From assembly GCA_033722375.1 (NCBI GenBank), contig JAWVZB010000124.1, forward strand, positions 1-8,430: DNA of 8,430 nt, in the 5' to 3' direction. Below, in pieces: positions 1 through 5,428 of the stretch. Under the pieces are notes generated by a model. It had not been told where the DNA came from. It worked only from the letters and a program-made list of their open reading frames with translations, and made no database searches. Position numbers and translations under genes: made by a program. This DNA comes from JAWVZB01 sp033722375 (GTDB taxonomy: Bacteria; Actinomycetota; Nitriliruptoria; Nitriliruptorales; Nitriliruptoraceae). Position 1 is the stretch's first letter; each line of letters begins with the position of its first letter.

Positions 1-536
1 GTGCGGGCGTGCCGCCACGCCCCGAACGGCTTGGGCTCCGACCAGACGGGTCTGGCGGCGGCGCGTGAGGCAGGGAACCAGGCGAGCTCGTTGCCGCCAC
101 CGTCGGCAGCGGACCGGCACCACACGCCCCGCAACCCGCCGTCGTGGACGGCCTTCCCGACCGGCTGGGTGCGGTCGTAGCGGACCGGGCGTCCGTTGCT
201 GTACCGCGGGTAGGTGGTGGGGAGATCCGCCTGCTCCAACCCCGCATCGGCGCGGAGATCCGCAACGGTCTGACGCTGCGGAAGCGTGGCGGCGGCGAGC
301 ACGACCGGTGCCTCGTCGTCGAGGTCCTCGGGGTCGATGCCTCGATCGAGGAACAGGTGGCGGAGCTGCGCGTGGGCCGTGGGGACGTCTTCGTTGAGGT
401 AGAGGGTCGGCCACGAATCGGGTGGGTTCCACCGGCCCCCCTGCTGCGCCGCGAAGGACGGGTCGAAGGGGTTCACGTAGTGGGGCTTCGCCAACCGCAG
501 CCAGACGTGGCCGGGCGGGAGGGTGGTCTCGATCAC
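1..536 (-). CDS. RES-domain toxin, C-terminus cut by window edge
   Basis: This reading frame uses a GTG start that overlaps the antitoxin stop by four bases (GTGA) and stays open for 178 codons to the left edge, so its C-terminal end is missing. Visible RES-family features are an N-terminal VWLRLA strand (residues 11-16), GGRWNPP (33-39), LYLNED (45-50), and a C-terminal GVWCRSA segment (137-143) followed by NELAWFPAS. Characterised RES toxins such as Mycobacterium tuberculosis MbcT destroy cellular NAD+ and are held inactive by an Xre-type antitoxin. The Glu usually found after the LYL strand (in an A-L-A-E type motif) appears to be Gln57 here (AHAQ), so the exact chemistry may differ. The tight overlap with the upstream HTH gene implies translational coupling. 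The RES assignment is firm; toxicity is inferred from the family. Confidence 0.85.
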   Translation of the reverse strand, partial: MIETTLPPGHVWLRLAKPHYVNPFDPSFAAQQGGRWNPPDSWPTLYLNEDVPTAHAQLRHLFLDRGIDPEDLDDEAPVVLAAATLPQRQTVADLRADAGLEQADLPTTYPRYSNGRPVRYDRTQPVGKAVHDGGLRGVWCRSAADGGGNELAWFPASRAAARPVWSEPKPFGAWRHAR

Positions 537-835
537 GGGGCGACGCGCGCCAAGTCGAAGGTGTCGCGCAGCTCGTCACGCAGCCGTTCGAACTCGCCAG
601 CCAGCGCCACCTCGAGCCGCGTCCGGCCGTCGAGGACATCGACGGGGCGCCGCACGACCGCGGCGATCCGTTCGCGTTTGATCCAGCGGTCCAGCAGATC
701 GGTGGCCTGCCCCAGAAGCTCGACCTGGTCGCGCCGTGCGGCGGGAGGTCCGTCCTGGAGCCATTTGCTGGCGGCCTGACGACTGACGCCGAACATCCGG
801 CCCAGCTCGGCGTTGGAGATGTCCCACAGGCGCAC
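533..835 (-). CDS. Xre/MbcA-like antitoxin of a RES toxin pair
   Basis: A 100-residue protein with a helix-turn-helix near the N-terminus (about residues 7-26, NAELGRMFGVSRQAASKWL) and a C-terminal part (about 57-95) resembling the MbcA/ParS (DUF2384) toxin-binding domain: a VRRPVDVLDGRT turn followed by a helical GEFERLRDELRDTF stretch. Antitoxins of this group neutralise the partner RES enzyme with the C-terminal domain and bind their own promoter with the HTH. The gene lies directly upstream of the RES gene with a 4-base overlap, the usual antitoxin-first order. The start is GTG at 835; the frame is open further upstream to about 883 but offers no better start, and no convincing Shine-Dalgarno sequence precedes it, so the transcript may be leaderless. 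HTH and pairing are clear; the DUF2384 relationship is by motif resemblance only. Confidence 0.82.
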   Translation of the reverse strand: MRLWDISNAELGRMFGVSRQAASKWLQDGPPAARRDQVELLGQATDLLDRWIKRERIAAVVRRPVDVLDGRTRLEVALAGEFERLRDELRDTFDLARVAP

Positions 836-889
836 GGTGCGCTTGAGCGCCCCGGCTGAGAGCGGGCGTCGAGACCCCGAGGCTCAGAT

Positions 890-1276
890 CTAGAGGTGGG
901 CGGCTCCGAAGGCCAGACCCGCGGTCGTGAGGATGGCCCCGAGCATCGAGAACAGCAGTACCCGGAGGTTCGCATCCAACTTGTCGTCGAGCTTGTCGAT
1001 CCTGGCATCGACCCTGTCGATCCTGGTGCTGACGTTCTCGTCGAGCTTGTCGATCCTGACGTTGAGGTCACGACGCACCGACGCGAGTCCTTCCTGAAGC
1101 CCCTGCTGGAACTCGGCCCGGAGCCGGTCCGCGAAGTGGTCGAGGTCACGCTTGGTGGCGACATCCGCCCAGCCGACCGGCGGGAGGTAGCTCATCAGCG
1201 TCGACGCCTCCTCGGGACCCAGCACCTGCTCGAGACGCGTGTGCAGCTCGTGCCGCTGCCGTTGCTCGACCGCCAT
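890..1276 (-). CDS. Small coiled-coil protein with C-terminal membrane anchor
   Basis: A 128-residue protein of unknown function. The first 45 residues form a folded-looking head ending in LMSYLPPVGWADVATKRDL. Residues 45-103 are a highly charged heptad-like coiled coil containing repeated RIDKLDE, RIDRVDA and RIDKLDD units. Residues 104-126 (LRVLLFSMLGAILTTAGLAFGAA) are a single hydrophobic helix, so the protein is probably a tail-anchored membrane protein with the coil in the cytoplasm. The ATG at 1276 is chosen because AGAGG lies about 8-9 bases upstream; the frame extends further upstream to 1423, but that extension is low-complexity and does not look like real protein. Similar short head-coil-anchor proteins are, as far as I recall, common and uncharacterised in actinobacteria. 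The gene shares orientation with the toxin-antitoxin pair but is separated by 54 bases, so a shared transcript is possible. Confidence 0.8.
   Translation of the reverse strand: MAVEQRQRHELHTRLEQVLGPEEASTLMSYLPPVGWADVATKRDLDHFADRLRAEFQQGLQEGLASVRRDLNVRIDKLDENVSTRIDRVDARIDKLDDKLDANLRVLLFSMLGAILTTAGLAFGAAHL
981..1060. repeat. Internal direct repeats encoding RIDKLD coil units
   Basis: The motif TCGTCGAGCTTGTCGATCCTG occurs at about 984 and again at about 1038, 54 bases apart, with a shorter related copy (CTGTCGATCCTG) between them near 1014. In the minus-strand protein these encode the repeated RIDKLD/RIDRVD coiled-coil units. They probably arose by in-frame duplication, and copy number may vary between strains. 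Confidence 0.7.
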
Positions 1277-1645
1277 GATGCCGTTCCTCTGCGACGTCGG
1301 CAACGACTGTGCCGACCTGACCCGACAGATGGCAGGCCGCGCCCTCTGAGCCTGTGGACAGCCCGGTGCCGGAGCCCGCACCGCAGCGACCCCGACAGCG
1401 TGGGGCTTGTGTCGCCGATTCATGGCATGGCACTGCGGTCGCTGGACCGGATACCGCCGCCCTCCGAGGCGGTGGTCGAGATCGCTCCGATGCAGCCCGA
1501 AGACGTCGAGGGCGGGGAGGCGTTCCGGCGCCGCGGCATCGGCGAGCTGCTCAATACTGCCGCGTCATCATCCCCCCGTCGGTGATCGACGACGTGAGGC
1601 TGCGGCTGGGGCGGTCCTTCCGGAGCCCGCCCCGTTCCAGAGCCG
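1277..1645. other. Gene-poor stretch between two minus-strand genes
   Basis: These 369 bases hold no convincing intact gene. The part next to 1276 is the 5' region of the coiled-coil gene, with a usable AGAGG ribosome site but no recognisable -35/-10 pair. The middle (1427-1585, plus strand) carries a possible GNAT acetyltransferase relic listed separately. Open frames on both strands here are Arg/Pro/Ser-rich, as expected from non-coding high-GC DNA. Confidence 0.5.
1427..1585 (+). pseudogene. Possible GNAT acetyltransferase remnant
   Basis: A 52-codon plus-strand frame contains two pieces that resemble parts of a GNAT N-acetyltransferase in the correct order. VVEIAPMQPEDVEG (residues 16-29) looks like a GNAT N-terminal strand and first helix. 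AFRRRGIGELLNTA (32-45) looks like motif A, where an R-x-x-G-I/V-G loop binds the pyrophosphate of acetyl-CoA. In an intact GNAT some 50-60 residues separate them; here only a couple do, and the frame ends soon after with no motif B. The simplest reading is an internally deleted, dead gene. No ribosome-binding site stands out. The match rests on two short motifs and chance resemblance is possible. Confidence 0.35.
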
Positions 1646-1891
1646 TCAGCCGCCGGCGCTGGGTCCTGCAGCCCGTGCTCGCTGTGCACGCCAGCGGCGG
1701 ATGCGCGGGAGCTGCCAGCGGATCACGCCGGTCCAGAACACGACGCTGATCACGCCGAACGTGTAGACGCTGTTGACCGTGTCGGACCATCCACCGTCGG
1801 GCATCAGGAAGAAGTAGCCCGAGATCGCCAGCCCGAAAGCGAAGTGGATCCAGCGCAGGGTGGTGCTGGTCTTGGGTCGGTTCGATGCCAT
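1646..1891 (-). CDS. Small two-helix membrane protein, unknown function
   Basis: An 81-residue protein with two hydrophobic helices, about 13-30 (RWIHFAFGLAISGYFFLM) and 40-58 (NSVYTFGVISVVFWTGVIR), joined by a short PDGGWSDT loop. A strongly basic C-terminal tail (RIRRWRAQRARA) predicts that both termini are cytoplasmic. The ATG at 1891 is favoured because AGGAG precedes it by about 5 bases; the open frame continues upstream, but there it is antisense to the neighbouring gene. It follows the ABM-like gene on the same strand after 67 bases, with a hairpin between them, so it may be the second, attenuated gene of that operon. I do not recognise a named family. A small-subunit or stress-membrane role cannot be told from sequence. 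Confidence 0.75.
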   Translation of the reverse strand: MASNRPKTSTTLRWIHFAFGLAISGYFFLMPDGGWSDTVNSVYTFGVISVVFWTGVIRWQLPRIRRWRAQRARAAGPSAGG

Positions 1892-1914
1892 GTCGGCTCC
1901 TGTTGGTCTGGGAG

Positions 1915-1952
1915 ACGACGGCCCGGCCCACGATCGGACCGGGCGCCGTTGT
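1915..1952 (-). terminator. Stem-loop between ABM-like and two-helix genes
   Basis: ACGACGGC (1915-1922) pairs with GCCGTTGT (1945-1952), including one G-T pair, and CCGG (1923-1926) pairs with CCGG (1939-1942) inside it, leaving a 12-base loop. It begins about 7 bases after the stop of the minus-strand ABM-like gene. There is no U-run, so it may be a partial terminator or attenuator rather than a strong Rho-independent one. Confidence 0.45.
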
Positions 1953-1958
1953 GCATGG

Positions 1959-2237
1959 TCAGTACTGGACGGCCTCGACCTCTTCGTACAGCTCGAAGCG
2001 CGGGGAGGAGGTGACACCGGCCTGACCCATCTTCTCCTTGAGGTCAGGGTTGTCACGGAAGCTCAGCGCGGCGTCGACGGTCTCGAAGCCAGCCACGACG
2101 GTGATGTTGTCGGGGTCGTCGACGTTGCGGTTGATGCGGTGGAAGGTGGCGCCGCCCTCCCGGGGCGGGAAGCTGTCGAACACCTGCTTCCACGCGTCGT
2201 AGTCGGCCACGTCGTGGTTGATCGCCAGGACGTACAT
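1959..2237 (-). CDS. ABM-like dimeric alpha/beta-barrel protein
   Basis: A 92-residue protein with the pattern of small dimeric alpha/beta-barrel (antibiotic-biosynthesis-monooxygenase-like) proteins: an N-terminal strand MYVLAINHDV, the helix ADYDAWKQVFDSF (11-23), the strands TFHRINRN (31-38) and NITVVAGFET (44-53), the helix DAALSFRDNPDLKEKMGQAG (55-74) and a final strand FELYEEVEAV (81-90). Members are cofactor-free oxygenases, cyclases or quinol-handling proteins, but many have no known substrate and no catalytic residue can be assigned here. The ATG at 2237 has AGGAG 6 bases upstream, which fixes the start; the longer upstream frame crosses the promoter region. It is transcribed divergently from the marR-type gene, which probably controls it. 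The fold assignment is fairly secure; the biochemical function is not. Confidence 0.78.
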   Translation of the reverse strand: MYVLAINHDVADYDAWKQVFDSFPPREGGATFHRINRNVDDPDNITVVAGFETVDAALSFRDNPDLKEKMGQAGVTSSPRFELYEEVEAVQY

Positions 2238-2294
2238 GATCTGCTCCTGTTCCGGTTCAAGCCGCCCGATCGGGTCGGCTTCCCCGTTTTTCAT

Positions 2295-2339
2295 CCGACA
2301 CCAGACCATATGATGATGTATAGTTAGATGTCGAATAAC
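2295..2339 (+). promoter_or_regulatory. marR promoter with GTTA-N9-TAAC operator candidate
   Basis: This is the AT-richest segment of the window and lies between divergent genes. For the plus-strand MarR gene, CCGACA (2295-2300) and TATAGT (2319-2324) form a -35/-10 pair with an 18-base spacer. An imperfect palindrome with GTTA and TAAC arms 9 bases apart (2323-2339) overlaps the -10 and the expected start of transcription, where an autorepressing MarR dimer would sit. A CATATG palindrome (2307-2312) lies just upstream. The minus-strand promoter for the ABM-like gene must lie in the same stretch but I cannot place it confidently. Confidence 0.5.
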
Positions 2340-2371
2340 TTGACCCAACCACGAACGGGTGAGGAAGTCAA

Positions 2372-2860
2372 GTGCCGAAGCTGAACTGGACCGACCAGAC
2401 CGACATCCGACGGCGGGCATGGCGGGTGGTCACCGGAACCACGCTGCAGATGCTGGCCAAGACGGACGAGGAGTTGCAGCAGGCCACGGGCCTGCCCCTC
2501 GCTGAGTACGACGCGATGCTCCACACCGCCGACGCCGGCGGGGCCGGGATCCGGATGACGGACCTGGCGGAAGCCGTGCTGCTCACCAAGGCCGGGCTGA
2601 CGGCGCTGATCGACCGGCTCGAGGAACGCGGGTTCGTGCGGCGCGAGCCCGACCCCGACGATCGGCGCGTATGGCGGATCGTGCTCACCGATGAGGGGGA
2701 GTCGGTCTTCCGTGAGGCCGCCGCCGTCCACGTCCAGAGCATCGAGAACCACTTCACCTCGAGGATCACCGACGAGGAGGCGCAGGTGATCGTGGACGCG
2801 TTGGAAAGAGCCGGCGCCCACCTCGACGAAGTGCACGAGCCAAGTGACGCCCGCTCGTAG
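2372..2860 (+). CDS. MarR-family transcriptional regulator
   Basis: A 162-residue winged-helix regulator of normal MarR length. Helices about 9-38 and 113-150 would form the dimer interface. The DNA-binding core is MTDLAEAVLLTKAGLTALIDRLEERGFV (about 62-89), followed by the classic wing D-P-D-D-R-R-V (94-100) with the Asp/Arg pattern of MarR proteins and the strand RIVLTDEG. Such proteins usually repress their own gene and an adjacent divergent gene and release DNA on binding a phenolic ligand or on cysteine oxidation. This one has no cysteine, so direct thiol sensing is unlikely. The GTG start at 2372 is supported by GGTGAGGAAG about 8 bases upstream. Its divergent neighbour is the ABM-like gene, the most likely target. 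The ligand cannot be predicted. Confidence 0.92.
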   Translation: MPKLNWTDQTDIRRRAWRVVTGTTLQMLAKTDEELQQATGLPLAEYDAMLHTADAGGAGIRMTDLAEAVLLTKAGLTALIDRLEERGFVRREPDPDDRRVWRIVLTDEGESVFREAAAVHVQSIENHFTSRITDEEAQVIVDALERAGAHLDEVHEPSDARS

Positions 2861-2899
2861 TTGTCGGGGAACGTCTCGCACCTCCGGTACCGTACGCGG

Positions 2900-2922
2900 C
2901 GTCGCACCCCCGAGGTGCGACG
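2900..2922 (+). terminator. Perfect hairpin after marR
   Basis: CGTCGCACC (2900-2908) and GGTGCGACG (2914-2922) form a perfect 9-bp stem with the 5-base loop CCCGA, 39 bases past the MarR stop codon. There is no T-run after it, so it could end marR transcription without a U-tract or be the first element of the helicase leader. Confidence 0.5.
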
Positions 2923-2936
2923 GAACACGTCTTGTC

Positions 2937-3000
2937 GCCGCGGCTCCCGCGGCCCCGCCACTCACCTGACGGTTGCACGTGCGTGTTCACCACGCACGTG
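2937..3000 (+). promoter_or_regulatory. Two further hairpins in the helicase leader
   Basis: GCCGCGG (2937-2943) and CCGCGGC (2947-2953) form a 7-bp stem with the tight loop CTC. CACGTGCGTG (2976-2985) and CACGCACGTG (2991-3000) form a perfect 10-bp stem with the loop TTCAC. The latter also reads as a DNA palindrome with CACGTG at both outer ends, so it could be a protein-binding site instead of an RNA structure. Both lie 100-170 bases upstream of the helicase start. No clear -35/-10 pair is visible, so it is unknown whether they are transcribed with the helicase. Confidence 0.4.
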
Positions 3001-3106
3001 ACCACGCGTCCGGCACCGCGCCGACGCGCGCTCTCGTGTACGCCCCGACGACCCCGTCGCGGGCGCCCCGACGCCTGCCCGACACCGCAGGCACAGAAAG
3101 TCCAAC

Positions 3107-4609
3107 GTGACCAGCTCTTCCAACCATCGTTCCTTCGCGGACCTCGGCGTCGACCGAGGCGTGACCCGCGTGCTCTCGCGCGCGGACATCCACGCCCCGA
3201 CCCCGATCCAGTCCGCCACCATCCCACCTGCGCTCGACGGCCGCGACGTCTGCGGACGCGCCCCGACGGGCTCGGGCAAGACGCTCGCGTTCGCCATCCC
3301 GGTCGCCCTGTGCGTGGGCGCCGCCACCGCGAACCGCCCGCGTGCACTGATCCTCACCCCGACCCGTGAGCTCGCCGGCCAGATCCGCGACGAGCTCGCC
3401 CCGCTGGCCGCCACCCGCGACCGGACGGTCGCCACCTTCTACGGCGGCACCAGCGTCAACCGTGACATCAAGCGGCTCCGTCGCGGCGTCGACGTGGCCG
3501 TGGCCACACCGGGGCGGCTCGCCGACCTGGTCGAGCGGGGCGAGGCCCAGCTCGGTGACGTCGATCTCATCGTCATCGACGAGGCCGACCGCATGGCCGA
3601 CATGGGCTTCCTCCCCGAGGTGCGCCGGCTCCTGGACCGAACCTCCTCCGACCGGCAGACGCTGCTGTTCTCGGCGACGCTGGACGGCGACGTCGACGTG
3701 CTCGTCCGCCGCTACCAGAATGATCCGGCCCGCCACGAGGTCGACGCCCCCGCCGAAGAGGCCGGCGACGTCGCCCACCACTTCTGGTCGGTGAGCCGTC
3801 ACGACCGCCGCCAGGTCGCGGGCGACATCGCCCGCGCCAGCGCGTCCACGCTGGTGTTCACGCGCACCAAGCGGGGCGCCGACCGGCTGGCCAAGCGGCT
3901 GGCCAAGGACGGCATCACCACCGCATCGATCCACGGCAACCGCTCCCAGAACCAGCGTGAGCGGGCGCTGTCGAAGTTCGCCGACGGTCGCGTGCAGGCG
4001 CTGGTCGCGACGGACGTCGCTGCCCGCGGCATCCACGTCGACGACGTCGCCGTGGTGGTCCACTTCGACCTCCCCGCGACCGACAAGGACTACGTGCACC
4101 GGTCGGGGCGGACGGGGCGCGCCGGGGCGACCGGAACGGTCATCAGCCTGGTGACCGACGACCAGCACAAGGATGCGCTCGGGATCCAGCGGTCGCTGGG
4201 CCTCGACTCCGGTCTCCGCGACGCCGACCTGTCGGCGGTGGCCCGATCCCGCGCGACGGGCGGGGCGCGACGGAGTTCCGGAAGCACCGAGCAGCCAGCG
4301 CCGAAGGGCGGGGCGCGCAGCCGTGCCCGCCGCGACGGACGGGCGCGAAACGGCAACGGTCGATCCGGCAACGGCAACGGCCGCGGCGTCAAGGGCGACG
4401 ACGGAACCACGCTCGGCACGGTGAAGTGGTTCTCTGCCGACAAGGGCTACGGCTTCATCGCCCAGGACGGTGGCGGCCCGGACCTGTTCGTGCACTACTC
4501 CAACATCGTCGGGAGCGGCTTCAAGACCCTCGAGGACGGACAGGACGTGCGGTTCGTCGAAGCGCCAGGGCGCAAGGGCCCCCAGGCCACCGAGGTGCTC
4601 GCCGCCTGA
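3107..4609 (+). CDS. DEAD-box RNA helicase fused to a cold-shock domain
   Basis: A 500-residue ATP-dependent RNA helicase. All hallmark motifs are present: Q motif PTPIQ (31-35), Walker A APTGSGKT (52-59), PTRELA (85-90), TPGR (134-137), DEAD (158-161), SAT (189-191), ATDVAARGIH (301-310) and HRSGRTGRAG (331-340). After the core comes a basic, disordered linker rich in Arg, Gly and Asn (about 383-433), then a complete cold-shock domain (436-499) with TVKWFSADKGYGFI (RNP1) and DLFVHYSN (RNP2). The enzyme probably unwinds structured RNA during ribosome assembly or mRNA decay at low temperature, with the CSD and linker adding single-strand RNA grip. Bacterial DEAD-box proteins more often end in basic tails or a DbpA/CsdA-type RNA-binding domain. 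The GTG start at 3107 has only a weak AGAAAG ribosome site. Function is secure; cold induction is inference. Confidence 0.93.
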   Translation: MTSSSNHRSFADLGVDRGVTRVLSRADIHAPTPIQSATIPPALDGRDVCGRAPTGSGKTLAFAIPVALCVGAATANRPRALILTPTRELAGQIRDELAPLAATRDRTVATFYGGTSVNRDIKRLRRGVDVAVATPGRLADLVERGEAQLGDVDLIVIDEADRMADMGFLPEVRRLLDRTSSDRQTLLFSATLDGDVDVLVRRYQNDPARHEVDAPAEEAGDVAHHFWSVSRHDRRQVAGDIARASASTLVFTRTKRGADRLAKRLAKDGITTASIHGNRSQNQRERALSKFADGRVQALVATDVAARGIHVDDVAVVVHFDLPATDKDYVHRSGRTGRAGATGTVISLVTDDQHKDALGIQRSLGLDSGLRDADLSAVARSRATGGARRSSGSTEQPAPKGGARSRARRDGRARNGNGRSGNGNGRGVKGDDGTTLGTVKWFSADKGYGFIAQDGGGPDLFVHYSNIVGSGFKTLEDGQDVRFVEAPGRKGPQATEVLAA

Positions 4610-4610
4610 T

Positions 4611-4633
4611 CGGGGCGAGCGCCGACGGCCCCG
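4611..4633 (+). terminator. Weak hairpin after the helicase gene
   Basis: CGGGGC (4611-4616) and GCCCCG (4628-4633) form a 6-bp all-GC stem with an 11-base loop, starting directly after the helicase stop codon. No T-run follows. It is a plausible but weak terminator. Confidence 0.3.
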
Positions 4634-4752
4634 CCCGACTCGGACGACTTGCGGCGGCGGTAACGGCGAGTTCCGTGGGAGTTCACACCTGCCCGGGACC
4701 ATGGACTCTGCTGGCCCGACGGTCGGGTCGTGCGAGGACGAACGGGACCGAC

Positions 4753-5391
4753 GTGGAGCTGCGTGAGCGTGTGACGACCGAGGCGAGACGACGTCCTGTG
4801 GCCACGGCTGTCACGGCAGTGGCCGCCCTGGGCGTCGGGGCATACCTGTTCTTCGGGGTGTTCGGCTTCCACCTGTTGTTCGTGGACGAGGTCGTGGAGG
4901 AGGCCGACCCGTTCGCGGCCGGTCCGGGCGCGTCCGGACTGGAGGGGGACGAGATGCCCGAGGAGCTCGCCACAAGCATGAACGACGCCATGTCCGAGGA
5001 CGACGTCCCGATGGAGGAGATGGTCGACGAGCCGATGCCGTCGGCGATGCCCGAGGAGCCGACGACGCTCGCGACGGGCACGTTCCAGGACCGCTCCCAC
5101 CCGACCACCGGGACGGTGAGGGTCGTGACCGACGGGGCGCGACGGGTGCTGCGGATCGAGGACCTCCGGACCGACAACGGACCCGACCTCAACGTCTACC
5201 TCGTCCCGGCCGCGCCGGACGCCCCGGCCGGCGAGCTCGGCAGCGATTTCGTCGACCTCGGCGACCTGAAGGGAAACATCGGGGACCAGAACTACGAGAT
5301 CCCCGACGACGTGGACCTCGACCGGTACTCGACGGTGGTGATCTGGTGCGTGCGGTTCAGCACGGCGTTCGGGGCGGCGGGCCTGGCCTGA
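4753..5391 (+). CDS. Membrane-anchored DM13-domain protein
   Basis: A 212-residue protein. A short basic N-terminus is followed by one hydrophobic helix (about 17-44, TAVTAVAALGVGAYLFFGVF and onward), an uncleaved signal anchor that places the rest outside the membrane. Residues 46-106 are an acidic stalk with seven methionines between 68 and 99. Residues 108-212 match the DM13 domain: GTFQDRSHPTTGTVRVV, then LRIEDLRTDNGPDLNVYLVP, DFVDLGDLKGNIGDQNYEIP and the ending VVIWCVRFSTAFGAAGL with the conserved Cys199. DM13 domains are proposed redox or electron-transfer modules in which this cysteine matters; the bacterial role is poorly known. GTG at 4753 is chosen over GTG at 4771 because GGGA lies 5 bases upstream, but either is possible. 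It is a single gene, convergent with the glycosyltransferase. Confidence 0.85.
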   Translation: MELRERVTTEARRRPVATAVTAVAALGVGAYLFFGVFGFHLLFVDEVVEEADPFAAGPGASGLEGDEMPEELATSMNDAMSEDDVPMEEMVDEPMPSAMPEEPTTLATGTFQDRSHPTTGTVRVVTDGARRVLRIEDLRTDNGPDLNVYLVPAAPDAPAGELGSDFVDLGDLKGNIGDQNYEIPDDVDLDRYSTVVIWCVRFSTAFGAAGLA

Positions 5392-5395
5392 TGGT

Positions 5396-5414
5396 CCGCC
5401 AGCCGGCGTGGCGG
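5396..5414. terminator. Bidirectional hairpin between convergent genes
   Basis: CCGCCA (5396-5401) and TGGCGG (5409-5414) form a perfect 6-bp stem with a 7-base GC-only loop, inside the 37-base gap between the DM13 gene and the convergent glycosyltransferase gene. The position suits a shared terminator, although there is no T-run on either side. Confidence 0.4.
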
Positions 5415-5428
5415 GGGCGGCTCCCCGG

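Noticed and set aside
65..859. Overlapping plus-strand open frames across the left end
   Set aside because: They are antisense to the RES/Xre pair, rich in Arg, Pro and Ser, and show no recognisable domain or ribosome site; typical shadows in high-GC DNA.
1350..1364. TGTGGACAG resembling a DnaA box
   Set aside because: A single copy with a mismatch and no cluster, AT-rich unwinding region or dnaA/dnaN neighbours; chance occurrence is likely.
896..1426. Plus-strand open frame across the coiled-coil gene
   Set aside because: It is the antisense of the RIDKLD repeats; its Val/Asp/Pro repeats mirror the minus-strand codons. Only the last 52 codons (from 1427) were kept, as a possible relic.
3041..3073. 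Direct repeat CGCCCCGACG twice, 23 bases apart
   Set aside because: Too short and too GC-biased to stand out from this genome's background, and with no partner structure.
2987..4702. 571-codon minus-strand frame opposite the helicase
   Set aside because: It is exactly antisense to a well-supported helicase with all motifs, and its composition (Val/Gly/Arg/His) is that of a reverse-frame shadow.
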